This document shows, piece by piece, positions 34,140-46,993 of a stretch of 64,000 nt of DNA. Both the position numbers and the translations under genes were made by a program. Source of the DNA: Dryomyza anilis (lineage: Eukaryota; Arthropoda; Insecta; Diptera; Dryomyzidae). Location of the stretch: positions 79,054,812 to 79,118,811 of the forward strand of contig OX638133.1 of NCBI GenBank assembly GCA_951804985.1. The letters run 5' to 3'. The first letter of the stretch is position 1, and each line of letters starts with the position of its first letter. The notes beneath the pieces are model-generated. The model saw only the letters and a program-made list of their open reading frames with translations. It was not told the DNA's origin and ran no database searches.

Positions 34140-34720
34140 ATTCTCGAATATCGATACATAAATTTATCATGGTCATTAAAAATAACGACTTCTTGTAAAC
34201 GAAATTCATATTTTAGACACTCAAATGACCTTTCTAATGGTATATATTGACTGTCATTTCGTAACGGATCGCCCCATTATTTTTTAATTTATAATGATAA
34301 CCAATATCAGTGATTTTAACCCAGTAAAAAATGCTGCAGAAATAATTAAACCGTGGCGGATCTTGAGATTTGGTGGTAGAAATAAAAAAAAAAAAAAATT
34401 AAATTTCAACCACCAAATATCAAGATTCGACACTGTTTAATTATTTCTGCAGTTTAACTTTCCTGTTTAAAATCACTGTACTGGGATTGAACTGATTTAT
34501 CATTACAAATTAGAAAAAATGGGATGAGCGGTAACGAAATTTTACGAAAATCAATGACCAAGTGTAAATTTGTATTTTTATTTTTAAAATTTTTTACTTT
34601 ACGCATATTTTAAAAAAGAAATAAATCATGGGGTTCAAAGATGTGATATATCGTTGGAAAGTTGATTTAATTGTGTAAAATAAAAATGAAAAATTGATAT
34701 TGATTTACCAACAGATACTT
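34140..34720. mobile_element. Foldback element with arms of about 250 bp
   Basis: Centre near 34395 at a run of 15 A. CTGCAGAAATAATTAAAC (34335) pairs with GTTTAATTATTTCTGCAG (34436), and CAGTGATTTTAA (34309) with TTAAAATCACTG (34467). Further out GTAACGGATCGCCCCATT pairs with AATGGGATGAGCGGTAAC, and ACCTTTCTAATGGTATAT pairs with ATATCGTTGGAAAG near 34660. The outer boundaries are uncertain. It has no coding capacity. Confidence 0.75.
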
Positions 34721-35790
34721 TATAACCCATTTTTTGACTAGGTTAATTCAGTAAAATGCGTTTATTAAACACCCGGTTTCTTGAACTGGATGCAAAATTA
34801 AACATTTGTTTGTTTTTTTTTTTGAGTCATTGAATGACCTCCCGAATTATTGACATCGATGAACCAAATACCCTGTATAAAATACATAATTGGCATGAAA
34901 ATATGATTGTGTCAAACATAAAATGTGAACTGAGCTTAAAGTTAACATAAATGCACTAAATGTACAATAAAGGAGGTAAATTCAAATACTATTTCTTCAT
35001 TTTCAAGATATTTTTGAAAAATTAGTAAATTGTATAATAATCAGATTTGCTTACGTACCATTATTATTATAAATACTTTATTTTTTGATAATTATGATTC
35101 ATTTTCATGATTAAGATTTAAACAATATGATATATTTGTATAACAGTTTGGATTACTGTCGGACATTCACTCGATTTAAATGATGTTGATTATTTATCGG
35201 TGTTTTTGAATTTTCCAACCACAGCTGCTTTTGCTTCTGGCGGTCAATATTGTTGCTGATTGCACAAGATACAAACGGTTATAAGAATCTCAGTGCAAAA
35301 TGCTCACTCCGAAAAAGATGTGCGCGCGCATCACGTCAACGTAATGAACTTGTCAACGGCTCACATAACCGAACAATTAACCTACCATGCGATCTATCAA
35401 CTGATCTAACTACGGATCTGACAACCAACAAATCTTACAATCAACTGATCTTAGAATCAACAGAATTTCAAACGAACAAACCGAGAATAACAAAAAAAAA
35501 AAAAAAACGGCAATTTTCTCTAATACCAAATTTGTGTCTGTTGCACCGCTGCAGGGCTGCTGAACACATTTTGCTGTTCGGTTCGGTCAACAGAGATCTT
35601 CGTCAGTTGACAAGCAATGTTGATGTTTGTTTGCATGTTTTGTAGCTAATTATCGATGTCGATTTATGATGATTTCGAATAGAAGACATTCACCTGCTCT
35701 GAAGGTATTAGAGCTGATAGTTTAAGAGGTAAACTGTTGAGAAAAAGTGCTATTGTCATAATCGGGAACTGACGTAATTAACATAAAATT
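34721..35790. other. Intergenic DNA, partly unique
   Basis: A less AT-rich patch at 35220-35640 contains repeated CAACTGATCT/ACGGATCTGAC words. The 131-codon open frame there (35250-35645) is low-complexity in its middle (DLSTDLTTDLTTN) with a lysine run and no known domain, so I do not call a gene. Confidence 0.45.
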
Positions 35791-35794
35791 CAAA

Positions 35795-37260
35795 TTCTCA
35801 CTAAAAATTAAAATTCTCACTAAAAATTTAATTTTTCACTAAAAATTCAAATTTTCACTACTAATTAAATTTTTGACTAAAAATGCATTTTTTCACTAAA
35901 AACTCAAATTCAATTTTTACAAAAAAAAAAAAAAATGTTTTCACTAAACATTCAATTTTTCACAAAAAAATTCTACTTTTCACTAAAAAATCTAATTTTT
36001 TTTACTACAAGTAAAATTTAACACTAAAAATTCAATGTTTCACTAAAAATCCAATTTATCGCTAAAAATTCTATTTTTCAGTAAAAATTCAATTTTTCAC
36101 TACATTTATTCACAAAAAATTCAAATTCAATTTATAGAAAAAAAAAATTTAATTTTTTTTTCTTTAAAAATTCAATTTTTCACTGAAAATTCAATTTTTC
36201 ACTAAAAATTCAATTTTTCACTAAAAATTCAATTTTTCACTAAAAATTCAATTTTTCACTAAAAATTTAATTCTTCACTAAAAATTCAATTTTTCAATAA
36301 AAATTCAATTTTTCACTAAAAATTCATTTTGTCAATAAAAATTCAATTTCTCACTAAAAATTCAATTTTTCACTAAAAATTCAATTTTTCACTAAAAATT
36401 CAATTTTTCACTAAAAATTCAATTTTTCACTAAAAATTCAATTTTTCACTAAAAATTCAATTTTTCACTAAAAATTCAATTTTTCACTAAAAATTCAATT
36501 TTTCACTAAAAATTCAATTTTTCACTAAAAATTCAATTTTTCACTAAAAGTTCAATTTTTCACTAAAAAATCTATTTTTTTACTAAAAATTCAATTTTTC
36601 ACTAAAAATTCATTTTTTCACTATAAATTCAATTTATCACTATAAATTCAATTTATCACTATAAATTCAATTTATCACTAAAAATTCAATTTTTCACTAA
36701 AAATTCAATTTTTCACTAAACATTCAATTTTTCACTAAAAATTCAATTTTTCACTAAAAACTAAATTTTTCACTAAAAATTCAATTTTTTACTGAAAATT
36801 CAATTTTAAATAAAAATTCAATTTTTCACTATAAATTCAATTTTTAACTAAAAATTCAGTTTTTCACTAAAAATTCAATTTTTCACTAAAAATTCAATTT
36901 TTCACTAAAAATTCAATTTTTAACTGAAAATTCAATTTTAAATAAAAATTCAATTTTTCACTAAAAATTCAATTTTTCACTAAAAATTAAAATTTTCACT
37001 AAAAATTAAATTTTTCACTAAATATTCAATTTTTTCCTATTTTTTACTAAAAATTAAATTTTTTACTAAATATTCAATTTTTTCTATTTTGCACTAAAAG
37101 TTAAATTTTTTACTAAAAATTAAAATGTTCACTGAAAATTAGTTTTTTCACTAAAAATTCCATTTTTTATACAAAGTTCAAATTTTTACTAAGATTTGAA
37201 TTCACTGAAAATTTAAATTTTTCATTAAAAATTCACAAAAAATTAAATTTTCCACTAAAT
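35795..37260. repeat. 19-bp minisatellite (TTCAATTTTTCACTAAAAA)n
   Basis: Roughly 70 units over 1.4 kb. The core 36180-36720 is nearly homogeneous; both flanks decay progressively (unit lengths shift, ACTATAAATTCAATTTATC variants appear at 36620-36680). Decay towards the edges is typical of unequal crossing-over. Confidence 0.95.
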
Positions 37261-38079
37261 GCTGTTTTTTTTTCAAAATTCAATATAAATTTAAAATATT
37301 CCACTTAATCCTTGAAGTAAGAAATACTTTCAAATTTTAGTTCGCAAATGTTCGTTTTTTTTAATTTTTTCATTATATTACATAAATTCTTATTTTAAAT
37401 TATAAGTATTATTTAACTTGCTGAATTTTCACAAAGCACAATAGCACAATGACTACGATGCCAAACAAGATCAAATTCTGTCCCATATAAACTACAGCAT
37501 CAACAGCCAAAAACATTTGCCAAAAAATGTGGTAACACAAGAAGAAGGCATCACTAGTTTATGACCGCCTTTTTCACTTGATCGGTTAAACCAAACGGAT
37601 GCCACACAGACACGTTACAACGTCGAACGTCAATTTGCAAGTTGCTTCAGATTTTACGATGCGGTGTTGACGATGACGATGGTGGTGATGATTATGATAA
37701 TGATGCTGTTGTTGGTGGCAATCAATTGTTTGATGGCGAAAAACAAATGCGCTTCATGTTGACAACCCAAAAAAATTCACAAAATAAAGTGTAACGCACT
37801 TCAATGAATGCAAATCAATGCTATTGAAATGAGTTGCAAAAGACAGTTAGGGATTCGTAACATCAGGAAATAGTAAAATGTATAATAAATTAAATCAAAA
37901 GTCGGTAGTTTTAAAATGACGATTAAGATAAAATTTGAAGTACCTACATTTTTAGTGACTTTAGGAAAATTCATAAATGACTTTAAATACAATAAAAATA
38001 AGTACATGTATGAAACAAAATATTTTTATTTGTATTTTATATAGTATTATTTTGTGTGAATACTTTTTGTTTTTCTAGA
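37261..38079. other. Probable unique host DNA
   Basis: 37430-37790 is less AT-rich, with GATGACGATGGTGGTGATGA trinucleotide-like runs. No gene supported. Confidence 0.4.
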
Positions 38080-38956
38080 AATTATACTTGATATGCAAAG
38101 GTTTACGTCTCTTGGGTATTCAAAAATAGTAAACAAAAGCAAGTTTACTATTTTTGAATACCCAAGACGTACACGGAGGGAAAAAAGTTCTAAAATCCAG
38201 AAGGAATCAAGAAGTACACGGAATGATATACAGCTAAACCGAAAACTTCTTAATTTCAAGAAATGGATTTTCTTAGTTGTCAAAAAAGTAACTAAGTAGA
38301 ATTATTCTTGGATTCAGTTATTAATTTATTAGGTATCAAAAAAGTAACTAAGTGGAATAAGTCTTGAATTCAGTTATTAATTTCTTAGGTATCAAAAATG
38401 GCTGTGCTTTGTTGTTCTATTCGTGAAAAAACACACATGCAAACATTGTATATCATGCCGTTTTTTGATACCTAAGAAGAAAAAAATTTGCAATCCAGAC
38501 AAATTGTACTTAGTTACTTTTTTGATACCTAAGAACTTAATGTCTGAATATCTAGAAAAATTTGGTTTAGTTACTTTCAACAGACAGACAGGCAGACTAA
38601 CAAACAGATGACGACCTCGCAAAACAAAGCATACAGACTGAGCAATAACGATGAAAACAACAACAATACGTGAACACGTGTTCTTTTTACGATGAATACA
38701 GCAACAATTTTGCGTGTTTTTTTTTGGTTTTTAATAATCAATAAATTAACTTCTGAAAATCCAGCTGAATAAAGTTTGTTTACTTTTTGACAACTAAGTA
38801 ATTTGATTTCTTGATATCCAGATGACAAATTCTTGAATTTTTGTAGTATTTTATAGATATTAGTCAAATTCTACAATTTTTCTTTCTAACCGAATTATTC
38901 TCGAGTTTTAGAATTTTATTTCCCTCCGTGTAAACTTCTGCATTTCAAGTATAATT
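38080..38956. mobile_element. Inverted-repeat element with internal foldback, carrying a nested hairpin
   Basis: The left arm AATTATACTTGATATGCAAA, GGTTTA, then CACGGAGGGAAA pairs with the right arm TTTCCCTCCGTGTAAACTTC, TGCATTTCAAGTATAATT. The left arm is interrupted by the 64-bp insertion at 38106-38169. The interior has a directly repeated TATCAAAAAAGTAACTAAGT unit (38270-38400) and complementary CTTAGTTACTTTTTTGATAC words (38458-38530). It is non-coding. Confidence 0.82.
38106..38169. mobile_element. 64-bp hairpin MITE with TA target duplication
   Basis: Arms 38111-38134 and 38143-38166 are 24-base perfect complements (CTTGGGTATTCAAAAATAGT, then AAAC) with an 8-nt loop AAAAGCAA; the outer CGTC/GACG also pairs. 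TA flanks both sides (38104-38105 and 38170-38171). Removing the unit and one TA restores GTTTACACGGAGGG, exactly the complement of the host element's other arm. Confidence 0.88.
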
Positions 38957-39967
38957 ATTATTGTTTTTTTACTATCTTTTTTACTAAGTGGTTATGTTTT
39001 TTAAAATCAAGAAATTTTTCAATTTACCTGTGTGTTATTTCGTATACTATTTGGTATATTATTTTGAATATTGTTTTATATACTGATTTCTTCTAATGTT
39101 AGTACTTTTTTATTTATTTTTGGCTGAATTCCATTGGTTTAAGAATTTTTATAAAAAAAGCACTACAAAATTATATTGATTAAGAGGAGCCTAACAAAAA
39201 AATTGAAATCAAAAACATTTATGTGAATTTAATTTGAAGACTAAATGAATGATTTGCAAAAACAAAATCAGAGAAAACAAAGTATTATAGATTTAGTTTG
39301 ATAAATAATATCGACACCTCTTACGAAAACTCAATTTACGTACGAAAAGCGGCACATTGAAAAAATGTTCTACGAATAAAAGCGCATTTTTAATTTCACC
39401 ACGAATAAAAGCCTATTTAGGTAACTTTTTCTCAAACAGCAATAATTGAAATGTTTCGTCCGCAAGTTCATCTCGCCAATTGTTATGATATTTTGGTTTT
39501 GGATACTACTTATGTATAGGAACAAAAATAAAAAATTGTATTACCATTTCCGATTTATGTGGGACTAACTCCTGAACAAAGCCAAAACGCGGATTCAAAT
39601 AAGTCGGTAACGGTCCGGTAGATTTTAAAAATCAAAGGTTCTTCTAAGGTTCTAAAATTTTGTATTTTTGTTCGTATACATAAGTACAATCCGCAACCAA
39701 CATATCTAAATAATTGGCCAGATTGCCTTGCAAGACGAATTTTCCAATTTGACAAAAAATCATGTGTATTTTTGAGACAGATATCCCAATATACATTTTA
39801 GTGGTTAAGAAATCCCAAAATGTTGATGATGGAGTTGACAGTGTGTTATGACCAAAATTGTTGATTTTTCTGTGTTGACGTTGTATCCAGGTGTGTCAGT
39901 GAACATTTTTTGATGAAACTGTTCCAATGAGTATAGATACAAATGCAGGTGCGATTTGTCCAGAACG
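38957..39967. other. AT-rich intergenic DNA
   Basis: Nothing recognised. Confidence 0.5.
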
Positions 39968-39969
39968 TA

Positions 39970-40400
39970 TACACAGAAAAAGTGATTTATGGCGGCAACC
40001 AAATTGCCCTACCGAATCATTCGGTTGCGGCAACAAATGATATAGTTCCTATTGTTTTCGACATGTGAAAATTTTTGACGTTTATTTATTTCTGCATGTA
40101 TCCATAATTGTTTGGCAAAAAAACTGACAACCAAACTGCTGATAGACATGAGGTTGCCGTTTGTCATTTATTTGGTTGATACAACAACTATTCAATCGCC
40201 GTAACAAATGCACGAATGTCAATTTTGGCAGAATGAAAAATGAAATCATGAGGTTACGGTAACCGAACGTGCAGTTGCGCGAACTAACATTTCGGTTGTA
40301 GAAAAATAAGGTTCGTGCATTTTAGTGACATGAGGTTACAACAAATGTATTTCGGTTGCAACACTGATACGTTGGTTCAATTAACCTCATGCCACTAGAC
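39970..40400. mobile_element. MITE-like block rich in GGTTGC/GCAACC words
   Basis: It starts ACACAGAAAAAGTG, like the termini at 12.85 and 16.86 kb, and contains many GGCGGCAACC, CGGTTGCGGCAAC, GAGGTTGCCG and GAGGTTACGGTAACC palindromes and ACCGAATCATTCGGT. The right boundary is unclear. It probably belongs to the same family as the 1306-1395 block. Confidence 0.6.
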
Positions 40401-40404
40401 ATAT

Positions 40405-40745
40405 TTTTGGAAAAATTGGTTCACTTGTGTCATTGTACATGTTTTTAGAAAATTTTGTTCCTTTCTCTCGTCATTGGACATTTTTTTGGATAAATTTGTT
40501 CCTTTAGAATTTGGCCAGACCCAACTGCGTCACTACGTTTTTTTTTCGGAAAAATTTGTTCTTTTCGTATTCGGTGGAACAAATGGTCAGTGGGTTCTTT
40601 TCCAAATTCCAAATGGAACCAATTTTTCAAAAAAAAGTCCAATGATGCAAGTGGGTTCAGGCCAAATCCCAAAGGAACAAATTTATCCAAAAAAAAAATT
40701 CCAATGACGCAAGTGAATTTTGGCCAAATCCCAATGGAACAAAGT
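40405..40745. mobile_element. Small foldback element, GGATAAATTTGTTCC arms
   Basis: TTTTGGATAAATTTGTTCCT (40483) pairs with GGAACAAATTTATCCAAAA (40674), and TTGGCCAGACCCAACTGCGT pairs with TGCAAGTGGGTTCAGGCCAA. Arms contain three diverged direct repeats of TTTGTTC..TTNGG, so each arm is itself repetitive. Open frames here follow the palindrome and are not genes. Confidence 0.72.
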
Positions 40746-41117
40746 TTACACTTGTGAACAAACAGTCTACTAGGATAACTTTCTTGAAGAAATATATATG
40801 CCTTTATTCTTGCAGAAATGATAGCTGTGCTTTTTTTCGTTGCTAAATGTAAAAGTGTTTCTTTTCATGGCGACAATAGAGTTACGTTTCGTTTTATGGC
40901 TAAAAACGTATATACTTCTTTTTTTGGGTATAATAAAAATGTAATTGTTTTCGTGGAGAAACTGAACTTGTGCTTCTTTTCGTAGTTACGAAAAACGTGG
41001 TGTTTTTCGTAAGCAAATTGAAATGTGTGGGTTTTCCTAAGAGGCGTCGATATAATACTTTAATTGAATTATAAAAAAAACATTATAAGTTATGCAATAA
41101 AAAATATATACACCTAA

Positions 41118-41245
41118 AAATGTACATTAAGAAAACAAGATGTTTATGAAAGTCTTGCTGCAACTATTCTTTTAAATTTACGCCTTGTAGCAAATATTCA
41201 AACATCCCATAAGTTTCAATAAAGTTGCAGCAAAACTAAAATATT
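41118..41245 (+). mobile_element. Fragment of the AAGAAAACAAGATGTTTATG element
   Basis: About 125 bp match the complement of 57170-57300: AAGAAAACAAGATGTTTATG, AAAGTCTTGCTGCAACTAT, ACGCCTTGTAGCAAATATTC, CATCCCATAAGTTTCAATAA. The internal TTGCTGCAAC/GTTGCAGCAA words are inverted. It lacks the rest of the element. Confidence 0.78.
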
Positions 41246-44047
41246 TTTTTAAATATGACGTATATGCAGATAGTTACGAGATGTTTGCCACAACATATTT
41301 TTTGCGTTTGACTGGTCATATTTTTGGTGATATCAAGCCGAATTTTGTGTGGTTTATTCTAAAATATTATCTAAGTTATCCTTAATAAAATATAAAGGAA
41401 ATTAGTTCGAAAACTGAGTATGAGGTCGTGATAAGAATCTTGAAGTAAATCGCAAAATCATGCTAAGTTCGTGGATAAATAAAAAATGCATCTTTGTTGC
41501 CTAGTGTTATTAATTAATTTATAAAAGTATTATTGATTAATTATAAATCAATTTATTAAAACCATATTACTTCATCAATTGCATAATATTAGGCAATTTT
41601 TAAAATATATAAAAGCATATTTTTTTTAATTTATAAAAATAATATAAAAAAACTGCCTTGAGAAGCAATGCATTCGCAATGATGGCAGCTGCAATTTATT
41701 AAAAAAAAAAAAAAAACAAAAAATAATAAAATAAAATTTAAAAAAAAAATCATAAACTTGGCTAATTTTGTAATTTGGCTATAAAAACAACAACATAATA
41801 CTTAAAGCAACAACATAATGTGTGTGAGGCAAGTTGTTCTTGTGTTGCTGTTGCAGTTCTTGTTGTTTGTTAATGTTGTTGTTTTTAATATTATTGTTGC
41901 TGGTTTTGATATTGTTGTTGTTGTTTTTAATATTGTTGTTGTCATTGTAGAAAAGTAGCTGCAATCATTAAAAGCGTTGAAAGAGTGTTTAGCACGACTG
42001 CTGGCTGTCGGCGGCAAACACTGCGTGCGATTCACATGCATCAATGTGGCAACCTGTTGTTGTTGCTGCATTGCCACTGCAGGCAACTGCAATACAAGTT
42101 TATGTTTATTTTTTTTTAGTTTTAAATATTTTATGTACAAATATTGTAGACATCGCTTCAAATACTTATGAATTCTTTTGTTATGCCAAAAACAAGAGTT
42201 CACATATTTAGCTGTAAAAAATATATTAAATCATTTCTGTCTATTTCTGTTTTAATTTTAATTAAATTATTATTTTATGCAGTTGGAACATTCGATGCAA
42301 ATCGTCTGCGCATTGCTTGCAAAATCAAGTTCGCTGCTGTAGTCTTTTGTTTGCGCATTTTAATGTTTGTTGCTGAAGTCTTTTGTTTTGTTTTGCGCGG
42401 TGACTTGGAAAATTTGAAATGCATTTATTTAAATAATTTACGTAGACATTATTACAATTTTGTAAAGTCGTATTCATATCATTTATGTTTTTTTTTTATA
42501 TTTTTTATGTTTTGCTATATTTGATAAATACATTTTGTTTCTAACAAAAAAAAAAATATGTACAAAATTTTCCAAATATATTTTTGGATAGACATCGAAA
42601 AACCATGAATAACCTCGTTTACAGTTTTTTTTTAATATCACTTAGAGTTTTTTCCACTTTTGTGTACAAATTCAGATGTTCGTATCTTGACTTACTTAGG
42701 TAATTAAAACTCAGCATTTACATATGATAAATCCAAATTGTATATTTTTTTAAGGAACAAATATAGCTTTGTAAAACTTTTTAAATTATTTAAATCGGTT
42801 AATAAAAACTAGAGTTATTCGTCATTATATGACAAAAATTACAGATTTGTTAGCATTTTTCAATTTTGAGCAATCGGTAAGAAAAATAATATAGGCTAAT
42901 TAACATATTTTTTCATTTATTAAAAGTAAATTTAAATACCTTTTTAAAATTTTTAGATTTATCTAAATTTACTAAGAGACAACAAAGTTGTGATCGATTA
43001 AAACCGTCTCTTTTATGATTTCTACACCAAATCGACCAAATAAAGTCTACTTTAAAATCTAAAAATCTTGGAATTATGTTAAATTTCGGTATGTAAAGGT
43101 ATCTAGAAATGAATTGATCAAATTTTTTAAAATTATTTTCATACTACTGATTTCGTACTACTGGCCTGAGATGCAAGGTTATAAAAATTTACATTTAATC
43201 CCTTTTTGTAAATTTTATATATCTAAATATTTTAATTTGTATTTTGTATTTAGTTATGGTAAAATTTATTGCACAATTTTTCACACAACTTAATGCATTT
43301 TTTAAACCGAATTTTTATGTTTCATAAACAATTGCCAATCGTTATAAAACACTTAGTCGACAAATTTATCCACAAACACAACAACATTAAATTGCGTCAT
43401 ACATTGATGAGAATTTAATGTATTTTCTATAAACATTAGGTCTCAACATACTTTCACATTTAAAGCTTACCGAAAATAAACAAAAATTCATTTAAACAAG
43501 TTGCGTTAATGCGCCTTCCTTAAGCAGTTATTTCACAAATAAATAATCAAATTAAATAAAAATAAAATAAAATTATAAAAAAAGAAACATAACAAATTGC
43601 AGCACATGACAAATACTTTGTCTGCACTAGAAATTCATTCATTAAAAGTGTTTCGAATTTAATAGTGTTTTTTTCAAATGTAACTACGCCACAACATCTA
43701 CACGAAATTATAGCGCATTGAGTTTTAATTGAATTTTAATGCACTCGGCAGTGTTGCCTTTGACTTTGATATTGAACACGCACAAAACTATATAATTTGT
43801 GTGTTAAATTTGTGTATTTAATTTAAACGGCTATTTCGGCATCATTGAACGATGATGACTTTTGGAAAACGTCGGCCCGTTAATTAGCGTTGATTTGAAG
43901 GTGCGTGAAGAACGCGCATTAATGCGCTCGTTATTTAAGTTTGAAGTTTATGACGTAGTTTTATTTTGCGTGCAAAACATGCAAGAAAATATTTTTTTTG
44001 AATTTGATATTTTTTGTATATCAAATTGTATTAGTTTCTTTTTTTCA
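41246..44047. other. Intergenic DNA, partly unique
   Basis: Contains a TTG/TTGTTG trinucleotide tract (41830-41950), less AT-rich patches (41980-42090, 42280-42410, 43840-43980) and otherwise AT-rich DNA. The 118-codon frame at 42168-42524 is hydrophobic and AT-driven, without a domain or promoter, so it is not called. Confidence 0.4.
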
Positions 44048-44048
44048 T

Positions 44049-46893
44049 AATGATTACGATATGATATTGATATGATTATGATATGATTATGATATGATTA
44101 TGATATGATAATGTTATGATTATGATATGATTATGATATGATTATGATATGATTATGATATGATTATGATATGATTATGATATGATTATGATATGATTAT
44201 GATATGATTATGATATGATTATGATATGATTATGATATGATTATGATATGATTATGATATGATTATGATATGATTATGATATGATTATGATATGATTATG
44301 ATATGATTATGATATGATTATGATATGATTATGATATGATTATGATATGATTATGATATGATTATGATATGATTATGATATGATTATGATATGATTATGA
44401 TATGATTATGATATGATTATGATATGATTATGATATGATTATGATATGATTATGATATGATTATGATATGATTATGATATGATTATGATATGATTATGAT
44501 ATGATTATGATATGATTATGATATGATTATGATATGATTATGATATGATTATGATATGATTATGATATGATTATGATATGATTATGATATGATTATGATA
44601 TGATTATGATATGATTATGATATGATTATGATATGATTATGATATGATTATGATATGATTATGATATGATTATGATATGATTATGATATGATTATGATAT
44701 GATTATGATATGATTATGATATGATTATGATATGATTATGATATGATTATGATATGATTATGATATGATTATGATATGATTATGATATGATTATGATATG
44801 ATTATGATATGATTATGATATGATTATGATATGATTATGATATGATTATGATATGATTATGATATGATTATGATATGATTATGATATGATTATGATATGA
44901 TTATGATATGATTATGATATGATTATGATATGATTATGATATGATTATGATATGATTATGATATGATTATGATATGATTATGATATGATTATGATATGAT
45001 TATGATATGATTATGATATGATTATGATATGATTATGATATGATTATGATATGATTATGATATGATTATGATATGATTATGATATGATTATGATATGATT
45101 ATGATATGATTATGATATGATTATGATATGATTATGATATGATTATGATATGATTATGATATGATTATGATATGATTATGATATGATTATGATATGATTA
45201 TGATATGATTATGATATGATTATGATATGATTATGATATGATTATGATATGATTATGATATGATTATGATATGATTATGATATGATTATGATATGATTAT
45301 GATATGATTATGATATGATTATGATATGATTATGATATGATTATGATATGATTATGATATGATTATGATATGATTATGATATGATTATGATATGATTATG
45401 ATATGATTATGATATGATTATGATATGATTATGATATGATTATGATATGATTATGATATGATTATGATATGATTATGATATGATTATGATATGATTATGA
45501 TATGATTATGATATGATTATGATATGATTATGATATGATTATGATATGATTATGATATGATTATGATATGATTATGATATGATTATGATATGATTATGAT
45601 ATGATTATGATATGATTATGATATGATTATGATATGATTATGATATGATTATGATATGATTATGATATGATTATGATATGATTATGATATGATTATGATA
45701 TGATTATGATATGATTATGATATGATTATGATATGATTATGATATGATTATGATATGATTATGATATGATTATGATATGATTATGATATGATTATGATAT
45801 GATTATGATATGATTATGATATGATTATGATATGATTATGATATGATTATGATATGATTATGATATGATTATGATATGATTATGATATGATTATGATATG
45901 ATTATGATATGATTATGATGTGATTATGATATGATTATGATATGATTATGATATGATTATGATATGATTATGATATGATTATGATATGATTATGATATGA
46001 TTATGATATGATTATGATATGATTATGATATGATTATGATATGATTATGATATGATTATGATATGATTATGATATGATTATGATATGATTATGATATGAT
46101 TATGATATGATTATGATATGATTATGATATGATTATGATATGATTATGATATGATTATGATATGATTATGATATGATTATGATATGATTATGATATGATT
46201 ATGATATGATTATGATATGATTATGATATGATTATGATATGATTATGATATGATTATGATATGATTATGATATGATTATGATATGATTATGATATGATTA
46301 TGATATGATTATGATATGATTATGATATGATTATGATATGATTATGATATGATTATGATATGATTATGATATGATTATGATATGATTATGATATGATTAT
46401 GATATGATTATGATATGATTATGATATGATTATGATATGATTATGATATGATTATGATATGATTATGATATGATTATGATATGATTATGATATGATTATG
46501 ATATGATTATGATATGATTATGATATGATTATGATATGATTATGATATGATTATGATATGATTATGATATGATTATGATATGATTATGATATGATTATGA
46601 TATGATTATGATATGATTATGATATGATTATGATATGATTATGATATGATTATGATATGATTATGATATGATTATGATATGATTATGATATGATTATGAT
46701 ATGATTATGATATGATTATGATATGATTATGATATGATTATGATATGATTATGATATGATTATGATATGATTATGATATGATTATGATATGATTATGATA
46801 TGATTATGATATGATTATGATATGATTATGATATGATTATGATATGATTATGATATGATTATGATATGATTATGATATGATTATGATATGATT
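44049..46893. repeat. 2.85-kb array of an 11-bp satellite (GATTATGATAT)n
   Basis: About 258 units, almost identical. Apart from irregular units at the left edge (44049-44135), I saw one substitution in the main body (GATGTG near 45920). The right edge decays over 46890-46990 into variants such as GATATTATCATGAGAAGATT and ATATGGCATGATTTG. The + strand has no C within the array. All frames are closed by TGA or TAA. Confidence 0.98.
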
Positions 46894-46993
46894 ATGATAT
46901 TATCATGAGAAGATTATGATATTACTATGATAAGATTATGACATGATATGGCATGATTTGATATGGCATGATTTGATATGAAATGATAGGATA

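Noticed and set aside
35250..35645. 131-codon open frame in a less AT-rich patch
   Set aside because: Low-complexity repeats in the middle, a lysine run from a poly(A) stretch, no domain and no promoter.
41779..42203. Asparagine/glutamine-rich open frames on the minus strand
   Set aside because: Translation of a TTG trinucleotide repeat; no evidence of expression or conserved flanks.
42168..42524. 118-codon hydrophobic open frame
   Set aside because: No recognisable domain, no promoter or splice context; composition explained by AT-rich DNA.
27691..46893. Possible CRISPR-like or centromeric arrays
   Set aside because: Units are 8, 11 and 19 bp with no spacers, and the DNA is eukaryotic. 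Centromere identity cannot be judged from short arrays in one window.
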